Source: Actinomycetes bacterium
GTDB taxonomy: Bacteria; Actinomycetota; Actinomycetes; Actinomycetales; Cellulomonadaceae
Direction of reading: 5' to 3'
DNA length: 15,734 bases
Assembly: GCA_023462275.1 (NCBI GenBank)
Contig: JAEWYD010000154.1
Location: 1-15,734, forward strand
The notes under the pieces are model-generated. The model saw nothing but the letters and a program-made list of their open reading frames with translations. It had not been told where the DNA came from and did not search any database. Below are positions 7,306 to 14,194 of the stretch, in pieces. Both the position numbers and the translations under genes were made by a program. Position 1 is the first letter of the stretch. Each line of letters opens with the position of its first letter.

Positions 7306-8333
7306 GCGAGCACTCCACGGACCTCACGGCGCCCGCCGAGGGCGCCGCCTCCCCCGCCCTGCCGGAGCGCTTCGAGAACCCCGGCCTCCCGCCGCACCGC
7401 TCACGCGTGACCGACCGCGACCCGGCGGCGGCGCGGCGGGCGACCCTGCGCGTCGCGATGCTGTTCGGCCTCTCGGCCATCGGCAGCATCGGCTTCATCG
7501 TCGCCTACGTCGTCGTGCCGGGTGACGGCACGACCGCGGGCATCCGCACCTCGACGCTCCTGCTCGGCCTCGCGCTCTTCTTGGCGATGTTCGGCATCGG
7601 CGCCGCGGCGATCCAGTGGGCACGGACGATCATGTCCGACCACGAGGTCGTCGAGGCGCGCCACCCGCAGCGCTCCTCGGACGCGGACCGGGCGGCCGCC
7701 GTCGCCGTGCTCGAGGAGGGCGCGGCGGACTCCGGCATCGCCCGCCGCGGCGTGCTCAAGGGCGCGCTGTTCTCCGCCCTCGCGCTCGCCCCGCTCGCCG
7801 CGGCCGTACCGCTCGTCGGCGAGGTCGGCGGCGACTGGAACACGAACAAGTTCCGCCACACCATGTGGCGCAAGGGGACCCGCCTCGCCCTCGACCCGTC
7901 CGGCCGGCCGATCAAGGCCGACGACGTCACCGTCGGCTCGGCGTACCACGTCATCCCCGACGGTCTGAAGGAGAGCGAGCACTGGATCGAGGAGAAGGCG
8001 AAGGCCGTCGTCCTCATGGTCCGGCTCGACCCCGAGCAGCTCACCGAGGCTCCTGACCGCAAGGGCTGGTCCTACGAGGGCATCGTCGCCTACTCGAAGA
8101 TCTGCACCCACGTCGGTTGCCCCGTCGCCCTGTACGAGCAGCAGACGCACCACCTCCTCTGCCCGTGCCACCAGTCCACGTTCGACATCTCCGACGGCGC
8201 GAAGGTGGTCTTCGGACCGGCCAACCGGGCCCTGCCCCAGCTGCCGATCACCGTCGACGACGAGGGCTACCTCGTGGCCCAGAGCGACTTCACCGAACCC
8301 ATCGGACCGAGCTACTGGGAGCGTCTGAAGTGA
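7302..8333 (+). CDS. qcrA: Rieske iron-sulfur subunit of the cytochrome bc complex
   Basis: QcrA takes one electron from menaquinol at the Qo site and passes it to QcrC. The 343-aa protein has the actinobacterial layout: a long hydrophilic N-terminus, three membrane helices (about 49-73, 84-104, 151-173) and a C-terminal Rieske domain. The [2Fe-2S] ligands lie in CTHVGC (268-273) and CPCH (287-290); the expected ligands are C268, H270, C287 and H290, with C273 and C289 forming the disulfide. I chose ATG at 7302, which overlaps the qcrC stop by 4 bp and gives a family-like N-terminus; the frame stays open upstream within qcrC. The 3' end overlaps the qcrB start (GTGA). Confidence 0.97.
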   Translation: MSEHSTDLTAPAEGAASPALPERFENPGLPPHRSRVTDRDPAAARRATLRVAMLFGLSAIGSIGFIVAYVVVPGDGTTAGIRTSTLLLGLALFLAMFGIGAAAIQWARTIMSDHEVVEARHPQRSSDADRAAAVAVLEEGAADSGIARRGVLKGALFSALALAPLAAAVPLVGEVGGDWNTNKFRHTMWRKGTRLALDPSGRPIKADDVTVGSAYHVIPDGLKESEHWIEEKAKAVVLMVRLDPEQLTEAPDRKGWSYEGIVAYSKICTHVGCPVALYEQQTHHLLCPCHQSTFDISDGAKVVFGPANRALPQLPITVDDEGYLVAQSDFTEPIGPSYWERLK

Positions 8334-10093
8334 GCCGCACCGCCGGCGGCGCGGCCGCCGCAGCCGACTACCTGGACCAGCGCACCGGCATCGGCGTCGC
8401 GGTCAAGAACTTCGCGCGCAAGGTCTTCCCCGACCACTGGTCGTTCCTGCTCGGCGAGATCGCGCTGTACTCGTTCGTCGTCCTGCTGCTGACGGGCGTG
8501 TTCCTCACGCTGTTCTTCGTCCCCAGCATGGGCACGGTCACCTACGACGGCCCGTTCGAGCCGCTCAAGGGCCAGGAGATGTCGGAGGCGTTCGCGTCGA
8601 CGATGCGGCTCTCGTTCGAGGTGACGGGCGGTCTGCTCATCCGCCAGATCCACCACTGGGCGGCGCTGCTCTTCCTCGCCTCGATCGTCACCCACATGAT
8701 GCGGGTGTTCTTCACCGGCGCGTTCCGCAAGCCGCGTGAGGTCAACTGGCTCGTCGGCTTCACGCTGATGATCCTCGGCCTCGCGGCCGGCTTCTCCGGC
8801 TACTCCCTGCCCGACGACGTCCTGTCCGGCAACGGCCTGCGCATCGCCGACGGCGTGACGCGCTCGATCCCGATCGTCGGCAGCTACCTGTCGTACTTCC
8901 TGTTCGGCGGCGAGTTCCCGGGCGAGCACATCATCCCGAGGCTCTTCACCGTGCACATCCTGCTGGTGCCGGGGCTGATCCTGGCCCTCGTCGGGCTGCA
9001 CCTGTTCTTCGTCGTGCTGCACAAGCACACGCACTACGCACTGCCGGGCCGCACCGAGCGCAACGTCGTCGGCTACCCGCTCTTCCCGGTCTACGTCGCC
9101 AAGGCCGGCGGCTTCTTCTTCGTCGTGTTCGGCGTGCTGGCCCTCATGGGCGCCACGATGACGATCAACCCGGTGTGGAACTTCGGGCCCTACGACCCCT
9201 CACCGGTGTCGGCAGGCGCCCAGCCCGACTGGTACATGCTCTTCCTCGAAGGCGGCCTGCGCCTGATGCCGGGGCAGGGCACGGAGTGGGTCATCGGCGG
9301 CTACACGCTCTCGCTGAACGTGCTGATCCCCGCGGTCGTGCTCCCGGGCCTGCTCTTCACGATCCTGGCGCTCTACCCGTTCATCGAGGCGTACGTGACC
9401 GGCGACCGCCGCGAGCACCACATCGCCGAGCGGCCGCGCGTCAACCCCGCCCGGACCGCCTTCGGCGTCTCGATCCTCACCGGGTTCCTCGTCCTCGCGG
9501 TCGCGGGCTCCAACGACATCCTGGCGACGCACTTCGGGCTCTCGATCAACGAGATCACCTGGACGCTGCGGGTCCTGATCTTCGTCGCCCCGCCGCTCGC
9601 CTTCTGGCTCACGCGGCGGATCTGCCTGGGTCTGCTGCGCAAGGACCGCGAGCTCGTCCTTCACGGCCACGAGACCGGGCGCATCGTCCGGTTCGCCAAC
9701 GGTGAGTACACCGAGGTCCACCGGCCGCTCGACGAGTACGAGCGCTGGCCGCTCGTCGCCCACGACGCCCGCCCGCCGCTCCCCCTGCTGCCCGCGGAGG
9801 ACGAGCGCGGCGTCCGCCGGAAGGGCTACCGGAAGGACGCCGTCCGGGCGCGCCTGTCCGCCTTCTTCTACAGCCACCGGGTGGATCCCGTCACGCCGGC
9901 CGAGCTGGCGGCGGCCCACTCGCACGGGGAGCACGACGCGCTGGCGGCCGACCACGACGACGCCGCGGCGCTCGAGGCGCGGCACCCCGGGGAGATCCCG
10001 GCAGGCACGCTCGAACGCCACGCGGAGGACGCGGCGGTGACCGACGGCCCCGTGGTCGACGCCGTCGGCGAGGCGGATTCGCGGCGCGCCTGA
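8330..10093 (+). CDS. qcrB: Cytochrome b subunit of the menaquinol:cytochrome c reductase
   Basis: QcrB holds both b haems and the quinone sites. The 587-aa protein begins at GTG 8330, overlapping the qcrA stop, with GGGAG 8 nt upstream. Haem ligands are H108 and H122 in one helix and H209 and H224 in another. The spacings of 14 and 15 are of the cytochrome b6 type found in Gram-positive bacteria. Qo-site PDWY (299-302) replaces the mitochondrial PEWY. About eight membrane helices end near residue 436. The remaining 150 or so residues are a hydrophilic tail, rich in His, Asp and Ala from about 520. It follows qcrC and qcrA in one operon and should join the bcc-aa3 supercomplex. Confidence 0.97.
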   Translation: MSRTAGGAAAAADYLDQRTGIGVAVKNFARKVFPDHWSFLLGEIALYSFVVLLLTGVFLTLFFVPSMGTVTYDGPFEPLKGQEMSEAFASTMRLSFEVTGGLLIRQIHHWAALLFLASIVTHMMRVFFTGAFRKPREVNWLVGFTLMILGLAAGFSGYSLPDDVLSGNGLRIADGVTRSIPIVGSYLSYFLFGGEFPGEHIIPRLFTVHILLVPGLILALVGLHLFFVVLHKHTHYALPGRTERNVVGYPLFPVYVAKAGGFFFVVFGVLALMGATMTINPVWNFGPYDPSPVSAGAQPDWYMLFLEGGLRLMPGQGTEWVIGGYTLSLNVLIPAVVLPGLLFTILALYPFIEAYVTGDRREHHIAERPRVNPARTAFGVSILTGFLVLAVAGSNDILATHFGLSINEITWTLRVLIFVAPPLAFWLTRRICLGLLRKDRELVLHGHETGRIVRFANGEYTEVHRPLDEYERWPLVAHDARPPLPLLPAEDERGVRRKGYRKDAVRARLSAFFYSHRVDPVTPAELAAAHSHGEHDALAADHDDAAALEARHPGEIPAGTLERHAEDAAVTDGPVVDAVGEADSRRA

Positions 10094-10183
10094 TCATGGG
10101 CGAGAGTGGGGAATGCGCCGTCCGATCGACGCGTTCGCCCAGACGAAGCGAAGGCTTGACCAACATCGCAGGCCCGACGAGCC

Positions 10184-10189
10184 GGAGGT
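10184..10189 (+). promoter_or_regulatory. Strong Shine-Dalgarno site of sodA
   Basis: GGAGGT stands 5 nt before the ATG and is the best ribosome-binding site in the window, which suits an abundant protein. A TTGACC (10156-10161) upstream could be a -35 element, but no good -10 follows, so I cannot tell whether sodA has its own promoter. The 101-bp gap after qcrB contains no strong hairpin, so read-through from qcrB is possible. Confidence 0.7.
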
Positions 10190-10194
10190 AACAC

Positions 10195-10821
10195 ATGGCT
10201 GAGTACACCCTGCCCGAACTCCCGTACGACTACGGGGCGCTGGAGCCGCACATCTCCGGCCGCATCATGGAGCTGCACCACGACAAGCACCATGCCGCGT
10301 ACGTCACGGGTGCGAACACGACGCTCGAGAAGCTCGCCGAGGCGCGCGAGAAGAGCGCCTTCGACGCCGTCATGGGCCTCGAGAAGACGCTCGCGTTCAA
10401 CCTGGGCGGGCACGTCAACCACTCGGCGTTCTGGGCGAACCTGACGCCGGAGTTCGGCCAGCGTCCGGACGGCGAGCTGGGTGCCGCCATCGACGAGTTC
10501 TTCGGGTCGTTCGAGGCGTTCCAGAAGCACTTCGCCGCCGTGGCCACGAGCATCCAGGGTTCCGGCTGGGCGATCCTCGCGTGGGACTCCGTCGGCCAGA
10601 AGCTCATCACCTTCCAGCTGTACGACCAGCAGGGCAACATCCCGCTCGGCGTCGTGCCGATCGTCCTCCTGGACATGTGGGAGCACGCCTTCTACCTGGA
10701 CTACGTCAACGTGAAGGCCGACTACGTCAAGGCCTGGTGGAACATCGTCAACTGGGCCGACGCCGCCGACCGCTTCGCGCGGGCGCGCACGCAGACGGCG
10801 GGGCTCATCGTCCCGGCCTGA
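10195..10821 (+). CDS. sodA: Superoxide dismutase, Mn/Fe family (probably Mn)
   Basis: The enzyme converts superoxide to oxygen and hydrogen peroxide. The 208-aa protein has the usual length. Metal ligands are H28 (MELHHDKHH), H76 (GGHVNHSAFW), D160 and H164 (LDMWEHAFYLDY). Gly72 before H73, and Gln145 in YDQQ at the place where Mycobacterium tuberculosis Fe-SOD has His, favour manganese; this is inference from known Mn/Fe discriminators and a mixed-metal enzyme is possible. There is no signal peptide, so it acts in the cytosol. It sits between qcrB and the convergent ctaF, an unusual place for a stress gene, and ends at a strong hairpin. Confidence 0.96.
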   Translation: MAEYTLPELPYDYGALEPHISGRIMELHHDKHHAAYVTGANTTLEKLAEAREKSAFDAVMGLEKTLAFNLGGHVNHSAFWANLTPEFGQRPDGELGAAIDEFFGSFEAFQKHFAAVATSIQGSGWAILAWDSVGQKLITFQLYDQQGNIPLGVVPIVLLDMWEHAFYLDYVNVKADYVKAWWNIVNWADAADRFARARTQTAGLIVPA

Positions 10822-10833
10822 TCCGGGCTCGAC

Positions 10834-10876
10834 ACGGCGAGAGGGCGGTGCGATCGTCGCGCCGCCCTCTCGCCGT
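10834..10876. terminator. Bidirectional terminator hairpin between sodA and ctaF
   Basis: The arms ACGGCGAGAGGGCGG (10834-10848) and CCGCCCTCTCGCCGT (10862-10876) are exact reverse complements. The inner bases add a G-U pair and four more pairs, leaving a TCG loop and a stem of 20 bp. It begins 12 nt after the sodA stop and lies 59 nt beyond the ctaF stop, so it can end transcription from both convergent units. Confidence 0.9.
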
Positions 10877-10935
10877 CGCTGTCGTGATCGTGCGGGCCGA
10901 CCCGCGGGTCCGGCCGAGCCGGCCGACCCATCGCC

Positions 10936-11334
10936 TCAGTGGGCGTGCTGTCCGCGGGAGAACTCGAAGACCCAACCCACGAGCGCGATGAGGCCGAGCA
11001 CGCACCCGACCCCCACGAGCCACCAGCCCACGGCCAGGCCCAGGAAGACGACGGCGGCCGCGGCCGCGCACGCCACGGGCCACCAGCTGCCGGGGCTGAA
11101 GACCCCCTGCTCGCCGGCGCCCTGCTCGATCTCGCCGTAGGGGTCGTCCTCGGGGCGGGTGTCGATGTTCCGGGCGACGTGCGCGAGGTACGCGCCGATC
11201 ATGCCCACGAGCCCGGCCACCAGCAGCAGCGCCAGCGTCCCGACCGGCTCGAACTCGCTCCACCAGCCGTACCAGGCCGAGACGGCCAGGAAGAACGGCG
11301 TCAGGTACAGGAAGATCCGTGCCTCGAACTTCAT
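10936..11334 (-). CDS. ctaF: Cytochrome c oxidase subunit IV, actinobacterial type
   Basis: CtaF is a small membrane subunit of the actinobacterial aa3 oxidase within the bcc-aa3 supercomplex. The 132-aa protein has four membrane helices (about 5-25, 30-53, 84-104, 105-126). The loop between the pairs carries EDDPYGEIEQGAGEQG (62-77) and FSPGSWWP (79-86), both typical of this family. The ATG overlaps the ctaD stop (ATGA), and GGAGG lies 7 nt upstream within ctaD. It is the last gene of ctaC-ctaD-ctaF. Confidence 0.95.
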   Translation of the reverse strand: MKFEARIFLYLTPFFLAVSAWYGWWSEFEPVGTLALLLVAGLVGMIGAYLAHVARNIDTRPEDDPYGEIEQGAGEQGVFSPGSWWPVACAAAAAVVFLGLAVGWWLVGVGCVLGLIALVGWVFEFSRGQHAH

Positions 11335-13169
11335 CGCCGGCCCTCCGCCTCGTCGTCCCCACCAGCCGGACGATCGCCGTCGTCCACGATCGTCGTGCTC
11401 GAGCGCTCCTCGTGCGCCTCACCGGTCGCGAGGCGCTCCTGGCCGAGGCCGACCTGGCCGCGCCGGTCCGCCTCCCAGTCGAGGACGCCGCCGGCGTCCG
11501 GCTCGACGTGGTCCATCGCAGCCACCTCGGGGTGGTGCAGGTCGAACGCGGGCCGCTCGGAGCGGATGCGCGGCAGCGAGGTGAAGTTGTGGCGCGGCGG
11601 CGGGCACGACGTCGCCCACTCGAGCGAGTTCCCGTAGCCCCAGGGGTCGTCGACGGCGACGCGCGGCGCCGACCGGGCCGTCCGGTACACGTTCCACAGG
11701 AACGGCAACGTCGAGGCCGCGAGGATCACCGAGCCCACCGTGGACACCTGGTTCATCCACGTGAAGCCGTCCTCGGGCATGTAGTCGGCGTAGCGGCGCG
11801 GCATGCCCCGCACACCGAGCCAGTGCTGGATGAGGAAGGTCGTGTGGAAGCCGATGAACAGCAGCCAGAAGTGCAGCTTGCCGAGCCGCTCGTCGAGCAT
11901 CTTGCCGGTGAACTTCGGCCACCAGAAGTAGAAGCCGGAGAACATCGCGAAGACCACGGTGCCGAACACCACGTAGTGGAAGTGCGCGACGACGAAGTAC
12001 GTGTCGGTCACGTGGAAGTCCAGCGGGGGCGACGCCAGGATGACGCCGGTCAGGCCGCCGAAGAGGAAGGTCACCATGAAGCCGATGGCCCAGAGCATGG
12101 GCGTCTCGAAGGTGAGCTTGCCGCGCCACATGGTGCCGATCCAGTTGAAGAACTTCACGCCGGTCGGCACCGCGATGAGCATCGTCATGAGCGCGAAGAA
12201 CGGGAGCAGGACGGCGCCGGTCGCGTACATGTGGTGCGCCCACACCGTGACGGACAGCGCGGCGATCGCGATCGTCGCGTAGACGAGGCCCTTGTACCCG
12301 AACACCGGCTTGCGGCTGAAGACGGGCAGGACCTCGGTCACGATGCCGAAGAAGGGCAGCGCGATGATGTAGACCTCGGGGTGCCCGAAGAACCAGAAGA
12401 GGTGCTGCCAGAGCACCGCTCCCCCATGCTCGGGGTTGAAGACCTGCGAGCCGAGCCGGCGGTCCGCCCCGAGGGCGAACAGCGCGGACGCCAGCGGCGG
12501 GAACGCCATGAGCACCAGCAGGCTGGTCACCAGGGTGTTCCAGGTGAAGATCGGCATCCGGAACATCGTCATGCCGGGCGCCCGCATGGTGATGATCGTC
12601 GTGATGAAGTTGACCGCGCCGAGGATCGTGCCGAAGCCGCCGAGCGCGAGGCCGAAGACCCAGAGGTCGCCGCCGAGGCCGGGCGAGTAGGTCGTCGTCG
12701 AGAGCGGCGTGTAGGCGAACCAGCCGAAGGACGCGGCACCCTGCGGCGTGAGGAAGCCGCCTGCCGCGATCAGGCCGCCGAAGAGGTACAGCCAGTACGA
12801 CAGGGCGTTGAGGCGGGGGAAGGCGACGTCGGGCGCGCCGATCTGCAGCGGCATGATGACGTTCGCGAAGCCGGCGAACAACGGCGTCGCGAACAGCAGC
12901 AGCATGATCGTGCCGTGCATGGTGAAGAGCTGGTCGTACTGCTCCTTGCTCGACACCACCTGGATCCCGGGCTCGAAGAGCTCGGCGCGGATGAGCAGCG
13001 CGAGGACACCGGCGAAGCAGAACCAGAAGAACGACGTCGCCAGGTACATGTACCCGATCGTCTTGTGGTCGGTGGAGGTGACCCAGCGGACGACGGCGCG
13101 CCCGGGAGCACGGGCCGGTCGTGCGGCGATGGCGGGGACGATCCCCCGGCTCTCGGCGTAGCTGGTCAT
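11331..13169 (-). CDS. ctaD: Cytochrome c oxidase subunit I
   Basis: CtaD is the haem-copper catalytic subunit that reduces oxygen to water and pumps protons. The 612-aa protein has about twelve helices. Haem a is bound by H85 (FTMHGTIML) and H397, haem a3 by H395 (VVAHFHYV), and CuB by H263, H312 and H313 (AHHMY). Y267 in GHPEVY is the tyrosine that cross-links to His. E265, D114 (GAPDVAFPR) and K339 (PTGVKFF) match the D- and K-channel residues, so it is an A-type proton pump. The ATG gives TGATG overlap with ctaC, with GGAGG 4 nt upstream. The hydrophilic tail from about residue 530 to 612 is acidic at its end and goes beyond the core fold. Confidence 0.98.
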   Translation of the reverse strand: MTSYAESRGIVPAIAARPARAPGRAVVRWVTSTDHKTIGYMYLATSFFWFCFAGVLALLIRAELFEPGIQVVSSKEQYDQLFTMHGTIMLLLFATPLFAGFANVIMPLQIGAPDVAFPRLNALSYWLYLFGGLIAAGGFLTPQGAASFGWFAYTPLSTTTYSPGLGGDLWVFGLALGGFGTILGAVNFITTIITMRAPGMTMFRMPIFTWNTLVTSLLVLMAFPPLASALFALGADRRLGSQVFNPEHGGAVLWQHLFWFFGHPEVYIIALPFFGIVTEVLPVFSRKPVFGYKGLVYATIAIAALSVTVWAHHMYATGAVLLPFFALMTMLIAVPTGVKFFNWIGTMWRGKLTFETPMLWAIGFMVTFLFGGLTGVILASPPLDFHVTDTYFVVAHFHYVVFGTVVFAMFSGFYFWWPKFTGKMLDERLGKLHFWLLFIGFHTTFLIQHWLGVRGMPRRYADYMPEDGFTWMNQVSTVGSVILAASTLPFLWNVYRTARSAPRVAVDDPWGYGNSLEWATSCPPPRHNFTSLPRIRSERPAFDLHHPEVAAMDHVEPDAGGVLDWEADRRGQVGLGQERLATGEAHEERSSTTIVDDGDRPAGGDDEAEGRR

Positions 13170-14047
13170 CAGCCCTCCCCCGCCGGCACGGCGTTGTCGT
13201 CACCGGTGTTCTGCAGACGGTCGAGCTCGGGGCCGAGGCGACCGGTCTGGCCGGCGTCGCGCAGCTTCTCGATGTGCGCCGCGTACTCCTCGGGCGAGAC
13301 GACGGCGACCTGGAAGAGCATCCCCGAGTGCTGCTCGCCGCAGAACTCGGCGCACTTGCCCTGGTAGACGCCCTCGAGCGTGGGGGTCACCTGGAAGACG
13401 TTGGTCTGCCCCGGGAAGACGTCCTTCTTGTAGAGGAACGCCGGCACCCAGAACGAGTGGATGACGTCCCGCGACTCGAGGCGGAACTCGACGCGCTCGC
13501 CGACGGGCAGGTAGAGCGTCGGCAGCGTCTCGGGGTTGCCCGGACGCCCGATGTCGTTCACGTGGACGCCGGAGTCCCAGACGTCCTCGTCGAGGTAGTT
13601 GAAGTCCCAGCTCCACTGCTTGCCGTAGACCTCGATCGTCACGTCGGGTTCAGCCGAGACGTCCTCGATGGCGGTGATGTCCCGCGCCGTGAAGACGTAG
13701 AGCACGCCGATCATCAGGATCGGGAGGACCGTGTACATGACCTCGAGCGGGATGTGGTAGCGCAGCTGCACCGGCAGGACGTCGTCGTCCTTGCGCTTCC
13801 GGTAGACCGTGACGGCCCAGAGGATCAGCCCCCACACGACGAGCCCGACGGCGAGTGCCGCGATCCAGGAGCCCGTCCACAGGCTCGTGATCCGCCCGGT
13901 CATGTCGGTGACCTCGCCGTCGGGGCTGCCGGGCAGGAAGCCGCGGCCCACCTCCTCCGAGGAGCAGCCTGCGAGCAGCAGGACGGCGGCGGCGCTCAGC
14001 CCGAGGCGCAGGCCCGTCCTCCGGCGCCGGGGTTCTTCCACGTCCAC
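13169..14047 (-). CDS. ctaC: Cytochrome c oxidase subunit II (CuA), lipoprotein
   Basis: CtaC accepts electrons from QcrC at the CuA centre. The 292-aa protein starts with a lipoprotein signal; LLAGC places the lipidated cysteine at 28. Two membrane helices follow (about 58-80 and 101-120), then an extracellular cupredoxin domain. The signature YGKQWSWDF is at 141-149. CuA ligands are H197, C232, E234, C236, H240 and M243 in the CAEFCGEQHSGM region. The GTG start at 14047 has GAGAGG 5 nt upstream. It is the first gene of ctaC-ctaD-ctaF, and its promoter region holds a DosR-like box. Confidence 0.97.
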   Translation of the reverse strand: MDVEEPRRRRTGLRLGLSAAAVLLLAGCSSEEVGRGFLPGSPDGEVTDMTGRITSLWTGSWIAALAVGLVVWGLILWAVTVYRKRKDDDVLPVQLRYHIPLEVMYTVLPILMIGVLYVFTARDITAIEDVSAEPDVTIEVYGKQWSWDFNYLDEDVWDSGVHVNDIGRPGNPETLPTLYLPVGERVEFRLESRDVIHSFWVPAFLYKKDVFPGQTNVFQVTPTLEGVYQGKCAEFCGEQHSGMLFQVAVVSPEEYAAHIEKLRDAGQTGRLGPELDRLQNTGDDNAVPAGEG

Positions 14048-14097
14048 TCAGGCCTCTCAGGTGGTCCGGGTGCGGTGCTTGATCAACACGTCCTGCC

Positions 14098-14111
14098 GGG
14101 ACTTTAGTCCT
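14098..14111. promoter_or_regulatory. DosR/DevR-type binding box
   Basis: GGGACTTTAGTCC followed by T matches the mycobacterial DosR/DevR core GGGACTWWAGTCCC at 13 of 14 positions, and the base before it (C) fits the flanking S of the wider consensus. DosR-type regulators respond to hypoxia, nitric oxide and redox state through haem sensor kinases. The site lies in the promoter region of the oxidase genes. No regulator gene is in the window. Confidence 0.65.
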
Positions 14112-14182
14112 TTTCCCCGAACCCTACCGTGCGAAGGCTCGCGCGCCGACGTCGTGGCGGTCGTCGCGTGCGCCGTCCGGGC

Positions 14183-14188
14183 TACGGT
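14183..14188 (+). promoter_or_regulatory. Candidate -10 box for a leaderless desulfurase-like mRNA
   Basis: TACGGT fits TANNNT and ends 6 nt before GTG 14195, the same spacing as at ctaE. No clear Shine-Dalgarno or -35 element is visible. It supports the chosen start. Confidence 0.4.
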
Positions 14189-14194
14189 GGGCGG

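Larger units (their letters stand above)
14048..14194. promoter_or_regulatory. Divergent control region between ctaC and the sulfur-transfer pair
   Basis: This 147-bp gap has no credible gene; the open plus-strand extension upstream of GTG 14195 is only Arg/Gly-rich. It must carry the promoters of both divergent units. A DosR-like palindrome is centred about 57 bp before the ctaC start and about 90 bp before the desulfurase start. On the minus strand, TAAAGT inside the palindrome fits a TANNNT -10 box, which would suit repression of ctaC; this is uncertain. Confidence 0.65.

Noticed and set aside
8117..8329. N-terminal extension of qcrB
   Set aside because: It overlaps the Rieske domain in another frame; the GTGA overlap gives the normal QcrB start.
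10094..10194. Terminator between qcrB and sodA
   Set aside because: Only short imperfect inverted bases such as TTCG/CGAA are present; no stable stem.
11319..13367. Open plus-strand frame of 682 codons antisense to ctaD
   Set aside because: Composition is Glu/Arg/His-rich without domains; ctaD has every catalytic residue on the opposite strand.
14129..14194. N-terminal extension of the desulfurase-like gene
   Set aside because: It adds Arg-rich residues unlike the family, which begins with the YLD motif close to the N-terminus; the candidate -10 also points to GTG 14195.
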